Shown one piece after another: positions 1-7,628 of a DNA stretch of 64,000 bases. How positions within the stretch are numbered: the stretch's first letter is position 1; each line of letters opens with the position of its first letter. The DNA comes from Microbacterium testaceum StLB037 (GTDB lineage: Bacteria; Actinomycetota; Actinomycetes; Actinomycetales; Microbacteriaceae): contig NZ_FNJN01000002.1 in the NCBI RefSeq assembly GCF_900104345.1, positions 372,001 through 436,000 on the forward strand, in the 5' to 3' direction. The notes beneath the pieces were generated by a model. It had not been told where the DNA came from. It saw only the letters and a list, made by a program, of their open reading frames with translations, and did no database searches. A program made the translations under genes and the position numbers.

Positions 1-508
1 TGATGAGTCCGCCGACGCCGTGCTTGGCGGCGACGTAGGGGGCCGAGCCGACGCGCGGCTGGTGCTCGTGCACGCTCGACACGACGATCAAGCGTCCGCC
101 GTTGCCGGCCTTCGCCATGCGGCGGGCGGCGGTGTGCAGGGCGAGGAACGCCCCGTCGAGGTTGAGTGAGATGTCGGTGCGCCAGGTGTCGAAGTCGAGG
201 TCGAGGAAGCTGCCCCCGATGCCGCCTCCGGCGTTGTTGACGAACACGTCGAGGCCGCCGAGCTCGTCGGCCATGGCGTTCACGGCATCCGGAACCGCGT
301 CGAAGTCGGTCGCGTCGAACTGCGCGACGATCGCCTTCACACCGCGCTCGCGCACGGCTGCGGCGGTCTCTTCGGCGCCGTCCTTGTCGGAGTGGTAGGT
401 GACGGCGACGTCCATCCCGGCGGAGGCGAGGGCGAGGGCCGTGGCCGCGCCGATGCCCGAGTCGGAGCCGGTGACGATCGCGTGGCGGGGGGTGAAGTCA
501 GCGCTCAT
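1..508 (-). CDS. SDR family oxidoreductase (3' end outside window)
   Basis: NAD(P)-dependent short-chain dehydrogenase/reductase, cytosolic; substrate unknown. Read on the minus strand from the ATG at 508, the protein begins MSADFTPRHAIVTGSDSGIG. The Rossmann TGxxxGIG motif is at about residues 14-21, followed by an NNAGGG segment and then SSVHEHQPRVGSAPYVAAKH, which holds the catalytic Ser and the YxxxK pair. About 169 residues are visible; the substrate-binding C-terminus lies beyond base 1, so the gene is cut by the window edge and is not known to be broken. It is divergent from menC across about 200 bp. A TAGCGT box 7 nt before the ATG suggests a leaderless start. Family assignment is firm; the substrate cannot be read from the sequence. 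Confidence 0.9.
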   Translation of the reverse strand, partial: MSADFTPRHAIVTGSDSGIGAATALALASAGMDVAVTYHSDKDGAEETAAAVRERGVKAIVAQFDATDFDAVPDAVNAMADELGGLDVFVNNAGGGIGGSFLDLDFDTWRTDISLNLDGAFLALHTAARRMAKAGNGGRLIVVSSVHEHQPRVGSAPYVAAKHGVGGLI

Positions 509-515
509 GCGGCCG

Positions 516-521
516 ACGCTA
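516..521 (-). promoter_or_regulatory. -10 box (leaderless) of SDR gene
   Basis: TAGCGT on the minus strand, 7 nt before the ATG at 508. The transcript is expected to begin at or next to the start codon. It is one of a set of similarly spaced boxes in this window; no convincing -35 is seen. Confidence 0.5.
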
Positions 522-589
522 CGCGCGGGCCCTGCGCGGGCGCGGTCCCTTGCCAGGTGCACGCGCGGGCGTTACGGTCGCCCGGCCGC

Positions 590-661
590 GCACAACTCCT
601 GCAGATCGGGAGGTTCAGCTCGGCGTGGACCCGCAGACGTGCCGATCTGCAGGGGTTGTGC
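590..661. repeat. Long intergenic inverted repeat
   Basis: The two arms, 590-610 and 641-661, are 21 nt each and complementary at 19 positions (core CCTGCAGATCGG), with a 30-nt spacer. It lies between two divergent genes, so a terminator role is unlikely. It looks like a dispersed REP-type or regulatory palindrome. No regulator is assigned. Confidence 0.6.
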
Positions 662-703
662 AGCCCCCGCCCGGCTGTCGTCCCGCCCGGCCGCCGCCCC
701 CGC

Positions 704-709
704 TAGCCT
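704..709 (+). promoter_or_regulatory. -10 box (leaderless) of menC
   Basis: TAGCCT ends 6 nt before the ATG at 716, placing the expected transcription start on the initiation codon. Confidence 0.5.
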
Positions 710-715
710 GCCGTC

Positions 716-1848
716 ATGCCGCTGATCCGCCCCGCCGCGCCCGTGACCCTCGATGCCGTCGACCTGCGCGTGCTGCACATGCCGCTCGTGTCGCCGTTCA
801 CCACCTCGTTCGGCACCGAGACGGTGCGCGAGGTGATCATCGTGACCGCCGAGACGCCCGACGGCCGCGGCTGGGGAGAAGTGGTGACGCAGTCCGAGCC
901 GTCGTACTCCAGCGAGTACACGCAGGGCGCGTGGGACGTGCTGACCCGCTTCCTCGCCCCGGCCCTGCTCGCGCGTCGGACCGTGGCACCCGAGGAGGTC
1001 GCCGGGGCGCTGCACCACGTGGTCGGTCACCGCATGGCGAAGGCGGTCTCGAGCTCGCGGTGATCGACGCGGCCCTGCGCGCCGAGAACCGCAGCTTCGG
1101 CGAGTACCTCGGCGCCGAGAAGGACAGGGTGCCCTCGGGCGTCTCGGTCGGCATCCAGAGCGACCCGCGGGCTCTCGTCGCGGCCGTCGGCGGCTACCTC
1201 GACGAGGGGTACGTGCGCATCAAGATCAAGATCAAGCCCGGTCGCGACATCGACGACACGGCCGCCGTCCGCGCGGCCTTCGGCGGTATTCCGCTGCAGG
1301 TCGACGCCAACTCCGCGTACACGCTTCAGGATGCCGACACCCTCGCCGAACTGGACCGCTTCGACCTGCTGCTCATCGAGCAACCCCTGCAGGAGGACGA
1401 CCTGGTCGATCACGCGACCCTGGCGAAGCGCCTGTCGACGCCCGTCTGCCTAGACGAGTCGATCGTGAGCGACAAGGCCGCGGCCGACGCCCTCGCCCTC
1501 GGCTCCGCCGCGATCATCAACATCAAGGCGGGCCGCGTGGGCGGCTACCTCGAGGCCGTCGCGATCCACGACCGCGCGCTCGCCGCGGGCGTTCCCGTGT
1601 GGTGCGGGGGCATGCTCGAGACCGGCATCGGCCGCGCGGCCAACGCCGCCCTCGCGGCCCTGCCCGGCTTCACGCTGCCGGGCGACATCTCAGCATCCGC
1701 TCGCTTCTACACGCGCGACATCGTGACCGAGCCGGCCGTGATCGAGGACGGGCACGTGCGCGTACCGACCGGCGCCGGGCTCGGTGTCGAGATCGACGAA
1801 GCCGCGCTCGAGGAGTTCACCGTGCGTCGCGAGCGCCTCACGCGGTGA
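716..1848 (+). pseudogene. menC: o-Succinylbenzoate synthase, frameshifted
   Basis: MenC is an enolase-superfamily enzyme that dehydrates SHCHC to o-succinylbenzoate in menaquinone synthesis. The N-terminal part (716 to about 1045) reads PLVSPFTTSFGTETVRE in one frame and hits a stop at 1061-1063. The rest continues in the next frame from about 1048 with LELAVIDAALRAENRSFGEY. That part carries the catalytic KIKIKPG lysine motif, VDANSAY and IEQPL metal-ligand motifs, DESI, INIKAGRVGG and GGMLETGIGR typical of Bacillus-type MenC/NSAR. One G missing from a GGG run near 1044-1046 (...GCG AAG GCG G-GT CTC...) would restore a single ORF of about 378 aa. The rest of the protein is intact, so this is either a very recent mutation or a sequencing/assembly error. 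If real, the product is a 115-aa fragment. Confidence 0.85.
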
Positions 1849-1886
1849 CGCCCGGAGGGCGACCAGGCGGGCACGGGCCTCTTCGA

Positions 1887-1892
1887 TAAACT
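1887..1892 (+). promoter_or_regulatory. Possible -10 box of glyS
   Basis: TAAACT within GATAAACT, 55 nt before the glyS GTG, in the 99-nt gap after menC. No clear -35, so this is tentative. Confidence 0.35.
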
Positions 1893-1947
1893 GGATGCCG
1901 CGCACTCGCGCTCGAACCCCACAGCTTTCCCGACCATTGGAGCCACC

Positions 1948-3336
1948 GTGGCCGAACAGTCCCGCCTCGACAAGGTCATCGCCCTCGCCCGCCATCGCGG
2001 GTTCGTCTTCCAGGCCGGTGAGATCTACGGCGGTTCGCGCTCCGCATGGGACTACGGCCCCCTCGGCACCGAGCTCAAAGAGAACATCCGCCGGCAGTGG
2101 TGGCAGACCTTCGTTCGCGGTCGCGGCGACATGGTGGGGCTCGACTCGAGCATCATCCTGCCCAAGCGCGTGTGGGAGGCCTCGGGTCACGTCGCGACCT
2201 TCACCGACCCGCTCGTGGAGTGCCTGAGCTGCCACAAGCGCTTCCGCGCCGACACCCTCATCGAGGACTTCGAGGCGCGCAAGAACCGCAAGGCCGAGAA
2301 CGGCCTCGCCGACGTGCCCTGCCCCAACTGCGGCACCAAGGGGCAGTACACCGAGCCCAAGTCGTTCTCGGGCCTGGTCAAGACCTACCTCGGCGTCGTC
2401 GACGACGAGTCGGGCCTGTACTTCCTGCGCCCCGAGACGGCGCAGGGCATCTTCGTGAACTTCTCGAACGTGCTCACGGCATCGCGCCGCAAGCCCCCGT
2501 TCGGCGTCGGCCAGGTCGGCAAGGCCTTCCGCAACGAGATCACCCCCGGAAACTTCATCTTCCGCACGCGCGAGTTCGAGCAGATGGAGATCGAGTACTT
2601 CACCCCGCCGGCCGAGGCGAACGAGTGGTTCGAGCACTGGGTCGAGGCGTGCTGGAACTGGTTCATCGAGCTCGGCATCGACCCCGAGAACATGAAGCGC
2701 TTCGACGTGCCCGAAGACGACCGCGCGCACTACTCCGCCGGCACGATCGACGTCGAGTACCGCTTCGGTTTCCCGGGCAAGGAGTGGGGCGAGCTCATGG
2801 GCGTCGCCAACCGCACCGACTACGACCTGAAGAGCCACTCCGAGGCGTCGGGCCAGTCGCTCACGTTCTTCGACCAGGCCTCGGGCGAGAAGTACACGCC
2901 CTACGTCATCGAGCCCTCGTTCGGTCTGACGCGCGCCATGATGGCCTTCCTCGTCGACGCGTACCGCGAAGAAGAGGTGCCCAACGCCAAGGGCGGCACC
3001 GACACCCGCACGGTGCTCAAGCTCGACCCGCGCCTCGCGCCGGTCAAGGTCGCCGTGCTCCCGCTCTCGCGCAACGAGCGCCTGTCGCCGCTGGCCCGCG
3101 AGGTCGCCGACACGCTGCGCGCGGCCGGCTGGAACATCGACTTCGACGACGCGGGCGCGATCGGCCGCCGCTACCGCCGCCAGGACGAGATCGGCACCCC
3201 GTTCTGCGTCACGGTCGACTTCGACTCCCTCGACGACAACGCCGTGACCGTGCGCGACCGCGACACCATGGGCCAGGAGCGCATCGGCCTCGACGCGCTG
3301 CACGGCTACCTGGCGGAGCGCCTGCGGGGAGCCTGA
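1948..3336 (+). CDS. glyS: Glycyl-tRNA synthetase (alpha2 type)
   Basis: Charges tRNA-Gly in the cytoplasm; class II aaRS of the single-chain dimeric type found in actinobacteria. The 462-aa protein starts with GTG. Visible features are [13 protein letters not shown] (29-41), a CxxC pair at 92-95 and a second at 125-128 (the zinc-binding insertion), RPETAQG (161-167), class II motif 2 around FRNEITPG (194-201), and motif 3 EPSFGLTR (322-329), followed by the anticodon-binding domain. Length and motif order match the family. It stands alone, downstream of the damaged menC and converging with the LacI regulator, with a hairpin terminator between them. Confidence 0.97.
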   Translation: MAEQSRLDKVIALARHRGFVFQAGEIYGGSRSAWDYGPLGTELKENIRRQWWQTFVRGRGDMVGLDSSIILPKRVWEASGHVATFTDPLVECLSCHKRFRADTLIEDFEARKNRKAENGLADVPCPNCGTKGQYTEPKSFSGLVKTYLGVVDDESGLYFLRPETAQGIFVNFSNVLTASRRKPPFGVGQVGKAFRNEITPGNFIFRTREFEQMEIEYFTPPAEANEWFEHWVEACWNWFIELGIDPENMKRFDVPEDDRAHYSAGTIDVEYRFGFPGKEWGELMGVANRTDYDLKSHSEASGQSLTFFDQASGEKYTPYVIEPSFGLTRAMMAFLVDAYREEEVPNAKGGTDTRTVLKLDPRLAPVKVAVLPLSRNERLSPLAREVADTLRAAGWNIDFDDAGAIGRRYRRQDEIGTPFCVTVDFDSLDDNAVTVRDRDTMGQERIGLDALHGYLAERLRGA

Positions 3337-3347
3337 CCCGATTCAGC

Positions 3348-3390
3348 GAAGACCGGATGCCGTGGCCCGAGGCCGTGGCATCCGGTCTTC
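3348..3390. terminator. Bidirectional terminator glyS / LacI gene
   Basis: Perfect 14-bp arms GAAGACCGGATGCC (3348-3361) and GGCATCCGGTCTTC (3377-3390), just after the glyS stop and before the end of the convergent LacI gene. No long T-run. The arms contain the abundant GGATGCC heptamer. Confidence 0.7.
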
Positions 3391-3416
3391 CGCCGTTTCG
3401 GGGCGCCGTCGGCGGC

Positions 3417-4427
3417 TCACGCGCGGGGGAGGGGCCCCGCGGTGCTCGCGCGGACGACGAGTCGCGGTTCGGCCAGTCGCACCGTCTCGAGGGTCTCGTC
3501 GGCGTCCCACACCTCGACGAGCAGTTCCAGACAGGCCGACCCGAGCTCGCGCGCGGCGAGGTCGATCGAGGTGACCGGCGGCGACAGCAGGGAGTGCGCG
3601 GGTTCGTCGACGCACGCCGCGACGAGGAGGTCGTCGCCGACGCGGCGGCCGGCGCGAACGGCGGCCTCGAGGGTCGCCGCGGCGGAACCGCTCGGGGCGA
3701 TCACGAGGGCGTCCACCTCGGGGAGCGCCAGGAGCTCGGCAACGGCCCGGCCGATCTCGTCGGCGGTCGGCACGAACGAGACCCGGCGCGACAAGTCTTC
3801 GCGACCGTGCGCGCGGGTCCATTCGGCGTAGGTCTCGGCCAGCTCACGGCTCCACGACGTGCCGTCGGGCGGCAGGATGGCGGCGATGCGCGCGGCGCCC
3901 CGGTCGGCGAGATGGGCGAGCAGTCGGGTGAGCGCCGCGCGGTGGTCGGTCGCGACACTGCCCTCGGTGCGCCCCGCGCCGCCCAGGACGTGCTCGCCGC
4001 TGACGACGGGGCGGTCCGAGTCGAGCAGGGCCCGGATGCCGGGATCCTCGACGGACGCGTCGACGATCACGTAGCCGTCGACGAACGCCGACGGCGCGGA
4101 GGTGTCCGCGGCATCGCGGTGGGGGAGGAGGATCACCGACAGCCCCCGGCGGTCGGCGGCGTCGACGACGCCGAAGGCGAAGTCCGTGTAATAGGGCAGG
4201 TGGGTCGTGCCCGCCGGCAGGGACAGGCCGACGGCTCCCGACCGCGCCGTCCGCAGGCTGCGCGCGGGGATGTTGACCGAGTAGCCGAGGTCGCGCGCGA
4301 CGCCCAGGACGCGGTCGCGGGTGTCGGGGGAGACCCCGGTCTTGCCGCGCAGGGCGAACGAGGCGGCGGCGACCGACACGCCCGCGCCGGCGGCCACGTC
4401 GTGGAGCGTCGGCTTGCGCGGGGTCAC
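3417..4427 (-). CDS. LacI-family transcriptional regulator
   Basis: DNA-binding repressor/activator of 336 aa. The N-terminal helix-turn-helix PTLHDVAAGAGVSVAAASFA (residues 6-25) and hinge helix NIPARSLRTARSG are followed by a periplasmic-binding-protein-like effector domain to the C-terminus. The GTG start at 4427 sits 8 nt after a TAACGT box. It is divergent from an MFS transporter/amidohydrolase operon. A perfect LacI-type palindrome lies in the shared 210-bp region, so it probably regulates that operon and itself. The effector is unknown; a small molecule handled by the neighbouring amidohydrolase is a reasonable guess. Confidence 0.93.
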   Translation of the reverse strand: MTPRKPTLHDVAAGAGVSVAAASFALRGKTGVSPDTRDRVLGVARDLGYSVNIPARSLRTARSGAVGLSLPAGTTHLPYYTDFAFGVVDAADRRGLSVILLPHRDAADTSAPSAFVDGYVIVDASVEDPGIRALLDSDRPVVSGEHVLGGAGRTEGSVATDHRAALTRLLAHLADRGAARIAAILPPDGTSWSRELAETYAEWTRAHGREDLSRRVSFVPTADEIGRAVAELLALPEVDALVIAPSGSAAATLEAAVRAGRRVGDDLLVAACVDEPAHSLLSPPVTSIDLAARELGSACLELLVEVWDADETLETVRLAEPRLVVRASTAGPLPRA

Positions 4428-4435
4428 GAGCAGTG

Positions 4436-4441
4436 ACGTTA
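4436..4441 (-). promoter_or_regulatory. -10 box of the LacI gene
   Basis: TAACGT on the minus strand, 8 nt before the GTG at 4427, consistent with a leaderless or near-leaderless transcript. Confidence 0.45.
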
Positions 4442-4493
4442 CCCGACGCGGGGTGGCGGTCGATCCGCGGAGGGGTCTTGCGGCGCGGTGAAC

Positions 4494-4505
4494 TTAAACG
4501 TTTAA
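4494..4505. promoter_or_regulatory. LacI-family operator
   Basis: TTAAACGTTTAA is a perfect 12-bp palindrome with the central CG step typical of LacI-family operators, and it is AT-rich against a roughly 70% GC background. It lies between the divergent LacI gene and the MFS/amidohydrolase operon. Confidence 0.8.
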
Positions 4506-4550
4506 TGTCAGGGAAACAGAACGGGCACGGAGACCGAAACACACGGTCCC

Positions 4551-4556
4551 TAGCCT
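4551..4556 (+). promoter_or_regulatory. Possible -10 box of MFS operon
   Basis: TAGCCT about 81 nt upstream of the GTG at 4638. The same hexamer precedes menC, fbiC, the 7629 gene and the 40261 gene. The operator lies about 45 nt upstream of it. Confidence 0.4.
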
Positions 4557-4637
4557 CGGGTCCACCGGACGCTCTCGACGAGGAGGCGTCCCGGCCCGTC
4601 CCGTGTCCGCCGCACGCCGGCTCCCCGAGAGGTACCC

Positions 4638-5888
4638 GTGTCCGCTTCCGTCCAGACCGCCCCGACGTCCGTCGGCGCCGCCCGACTCCCCATCCGCTTC
4701 TCCACCGCCTCCTCGACGTTCCTCGTCGGCATCGCGGGGTACCTCGGCGTCAACCTGTCGCCGTACATGATCGCCGCCGTCCAGACGGGCGTCGGCGCCG
4801 ACGTGCTCACGGCGAGCTGGATCGTCACGGCGACCCTGCTGCTCACCGCCCTCGTCGGCCTCGCCGTCGCCCCCGCGTGCGCGGGACCGCGCCGTCGCCT
4901 GGTCGCGCGCGTCGGTCTGATCCTCGCGGTCGTCGGCTTCGGCGCCGCGGCGCTCGTTCCCGCGCTCGTCGTGACGGGCCTGCTCCTCGGCGGGGTCGGA
5001 GCCGGTGGGGCGGTCGCGGCCGCGGGCGCCGCCCTCGCCGCGTTCCGCAACCCCGACCGCGTCGCCGGACTCAACGGTCTGGCCAACCGCGGGCTCATCA
5101 CGGTCATCCTCGCCGTCGTCCCGCTGATCGGCCTCGCCCCGATCGACGTGTTCGGCTCGATGGCGGTGTTCAGCGTCCTCGCCCTGCTCACGGTGTCGTG
5201 GATGCCCACGGCCCCGGCCGCGACGGTGCACGCGGCGGCGGCGATCGGCGAGGCCGTCCCCATCGAGGTCCCTCCCACCGGCACGCTCCGCTCCGCCGCG
5301 CCGCCCTCGCGCACGGTCACGGTTGCGGGCTTCGTGCTCCTCGTCGTGTTCGCCCTGTGGGCCGCGAGCGAGGATTCGCTGTGGGCCATGGCCGGGGTCA
5401 TGGGCGCCGACAACGCCGGTCTGACGCCCGAGGGGCTCAGCCTCGCCCTCAGCGGCGCCACCGCGGGAGGCCTGCTCGGCACCATCGCGCTCGTGGCCGT
5501 CGGAGATCGCCTGGGTCGCGGCATCCCCCTGATCGTCCTGCTGGTGGCCGGCGGCATCCTGAAGATCGTCGAAGGCTCCGTGACCGATCCGACGCTCTTC
5601 GTCGTGGTCTTCATCGCGTGGAACACGATCTACGCCGTCGCCTTCATGTACTTCGTCGCCACGGCCGCGGCTCTCGACGCCGACGGACGCTGGTCCGGGC
5701 CCCTGCTCGCGACCTACCTCGTCGGTTCGGCGCTCACGCCCGTGATCGGCGCATCCCTGGTGGGGCTCCTGGGATACCAGGGCTTCGCCCTCACGCTCGC
5801 CCTCGCGAGCTTCGTCCTGGCCGTTCCGGCCGGCATCATCGGCGTGCTCTCGCGACGGCTCGAGCGCGCCGCGAAGGAGGCAGCATGA
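4638..5888 (+). CDS. MFS transporter
   Basis: Major-facilitator-type membrane transporter of 416 aa with roughly 12 hydrophobic segments and a central hydrophilic loop near residues 190-225 (about 4 kDa, containing PIEVPPTGTLRSAAPPS). The start is GTG at 4638, preceded by GAGAGGTACCC. The stop overlaps the amidohydrolase start by 4 nt (ATGA at 5885-5888), so the two are translated together. The transported compound is probably the substrate or product of that amidohydrolase, and expression is probably controlled by the divergent LacI regulator. No specific substrate family can be assigned from motifs. Confidence 0.88.
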   Translation: MSASVQTAPTSVGAARLPIRFSTASSTFLVGIAGYLGVNLSPYMIAAVQTGVGADVLTASWIVTATLLLTALVGLAVAPACAGPRRRLVARVGLILAVVGFGAAALVPALVVTGLLLGGVGAGGAVAAAGAALAAFRNPDRVAGLNGLANRGLITVILAVVPLIGLAPIDVFGSMAVFSVLALLTVSWMPTAPAATVHAAAAIGEAVPIEVPPTGTLRSAAPPSRTVTVAGFVLLVVFALWAASEDSLWAMAGVMGADNAGLTPEGLSLALSGATAGGLLGTIALVAVGDRLGRGIPLIVLLVAGGILKIVEGSVTDPTLFVVVFIAWNTIYAVAFMYFVATAAALDADGRWSGPLLATYLVGSALTPVIGASLVGLLGYQGFALTLALASFVLAVPAGIIGVLSRRLERAAKEAA

Positions 5889-7525
5889 CGCGCACGCTCT
5901 ACCGCGGGGGACGGATCTTCACCGCCCACACCGATCCGCGACGGCAGTGGACGGATGCCATCGCCGTCGACGGCGAGACGATCGCGGCCGTCGGGGCCGA
6001 GGCGCTGGCGTCCACGGCCGACGAGGTGGTCGACCTGGGGGGAGCCGTCGTGCTCCCGGGCTTCACCGACGCGCACACGCACCTGCTGATGATGGGCGCG
6101 TCCCTCGCGCAGGTGCCGTTGACCGAGGCGCGGTCGCTCGAGGCGATCCAGGTCCTCCTGCGCGAGGCGCGCGAGGCGGCTCCCGAGGCGCCCGCGATCT
6201 GGGGGCGCGGGTGGCTGTTCGACTCGATTCCGGGCGGGGCGCCGACCGCGAGCATGATCGACGCGGTCGTCTCCGACGTCCCCGTCTACCTGGACGCCAA
6301 CGACTACCACTCCTGCTGGGTGAACTCGGCGGCGCTGGCCGAGCTCGGCATCACCCGCGACACCCCCGACCCGCTCGGCGGCGAGATCGGCCGCGACGCC
6401 GACGGCGAGCCGAACGGGATGCTCTTCGAGACGGCCGCGATCCGCTACGCGTGGGCCCGTCGCGACTCCTCCACGACCGACGACGAGCGCGACGCCGCCG
6501 TCGATCGCGTGATCGACGCGTACGTGCGCGCCGGAGTCGTCGGAGTCGTCGACATGGCTTTCAACGAGCACGGCCTCGCCGCCTTCGAGAGAGCCGTGAC
6601 GCGCCACGGCGGGCGGCTCCCGATCCGCGTCGCCGCACACTGGCTGGTGGAGAACACCGGTGATCGCGAGAAGAACCTCGCCCAGTTGGACCGCGTGATC
6701 GACCTCGTCGAGCGCACCTGCTCGTCGTGGGTGCGGGTGATCGGCATCAAGCTGATCCTCGACGGCACGATCGACGCGTGCACGGCGGCGATGGGCGCCC
6801 CGTACGCCGACGGTTCGAACGCCGCCCCCATCTGGCCGCTCGCCGATCTCGCGCCGGTGGTGGGCGCTGCCGACGCCGCGGGGCTTCAGATCGCGATGCA
6901 CGCGATCGGCGACGCCGCGAGCGACGCGGCGCTCGTCGCCCTCGAGCGCGCCTACCGCGCCAACGGCGATCTGCCTCGTCGCCACCGCATCGAGCACCTC
7001 GAGTACGCCGCCCCGGGGACGGCGGAGCGCATGGCGCGGCTCGGAGTCACGGCATCCATGCAGCCGGTCCACGCCGACCCGGCGATCTACCCGAACTGGG
7101 CCGCGATGCTCGGTGACGAGCGGGCCGACCGTGCGTTCGCGTGGCTCGAGTACGAGCGCGCGGGAACTCTTCTGGCGTTCTCGACCGACGCGCCGACCGC
7201 CCCCTACGACGCCCTCGCCAACATGTACGTCGCGGCGACCCGCGCCTCGGCTCTCGACACGACCGTGGCGGCGGTGCACCCGCAGTTCGCTCTGCCCCTG
7301 ACCGACAGCATCGCCCACGCCACGCGCGATGCGGCCGCGTCGACGGGGGACGGCGACTGGCGCGGGCGTCTCGCTCCCGGGTTCGCGGCCGACTTCGCGG
7401 TCCTCGACACGGACCCCTTCGCCGACGGGGCCTCGACGCTCTTGACTGCCCGCGTCGTGCGGACCGTGCGGGCCGGGGAGACGGTCTTCGCCGAGGAGGC
7501 GGTCGCCGCGCTGCCGCGCGACTGA
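5885..7525 (+). CDS. Amidohydrolase (YtcJ-like, amidohydrolase_3)
   Basis: Metal-dependent hydrolase of 546 aa from the amidohydrolase superfamily. Visible: an N-terminal beta-sandwich strand TLYRGGRIFTAHTDPRRQWT, the metal-binding DAHTHLLMMG (about residues 62-71), a lysine in IGIKLILDGTID that may bridge the metals, a histidine in IAMHAIGDAASD, RIEHLEY, and the aspartate of FSTDAPTAPYD, ending with the PGFAADFAVLDTDPF strand. Length fits YtcJ-type proteins (about 530-560 aa). It starts at the ATG inside the ATGA overlap with the MFS gene. Proteins of this family act on N-acyl or cyclic amide substrates; the substrate here is unknown. Cytosolic, no signal peptide. Confidence 0.92.
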   Translation: MTRTLYRGGRIFTAHTDPRRQWTDAIAVDGETIAAVGAEALASTADEVVDLGGAVVLPGFTDAHTHLLMMGASLAQVPLTEARSLEAIQVLLREAREAAPEAPAIWGRGWLFDSIPGGAPTASMIDAVVSDVPVYLDANDYHSCWVNSAALAELGITRDTPDPLGGEIGRDADGEPNGMLFETAAIRYAWARRDSSTTDDERDAAVDRVIDAYVRAGVVGVVDMAFNEHGLAAFERAVTRHGGRLPIRVAAHWLVENTGDREKNLAQLDRVIDLVERTCSSWVRVIGIKLILDGTIDACTAAMGAPYADGSNAAPIWPLADLAPVVGAADAAGLQIAMHAIGDAASDAALVALERAYRANGDLPRRHRIEHLEYAAPGTAERMARLGVTASMQPVHADPAIYPNWAAMLGDERADRAFAWLEYERAGTLLAFSTDAPTAPYDALANMYVAATRASALDTTVAAVHPQFALPLTDSIAHATRDAAASTGDGDWRGRLAPGFAADFAVLDTDPFADGASTLLTARVVRTVRAGETVFAEEAVAALPRD

Positions 7526-7593
7526 CGGCTGTGCCCCCGGGCTGGGGAGGAACCGCCGCTGTGCAGGACCCCGGTGGGGCGGCCGGACTTCGC

Positions 7594-7599
7594 TAGCCT
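7594..7599 (+). promoter_or_regulatory. Possible -10 box
   Basis: TAGCCT in CGCTAGCCTG, 29 nt before the ATG at 7629, in the 103-nt gap after the amidohydrolase gene. It allows a short leader. Confidence 0.4.
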
Positions 7600-7628
7600 G
7601 GGGCGACGACCGACGCCGAGGGGGCACG

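Noticed and set aside
2046..4436. 796-aa plus-strand ORF across glyS and the LacI gene
   Set aside because: Arginine/proline-rich shadow reading of high-GC coding sequence; overlaps two well-supported genes and has no recognisable motif.
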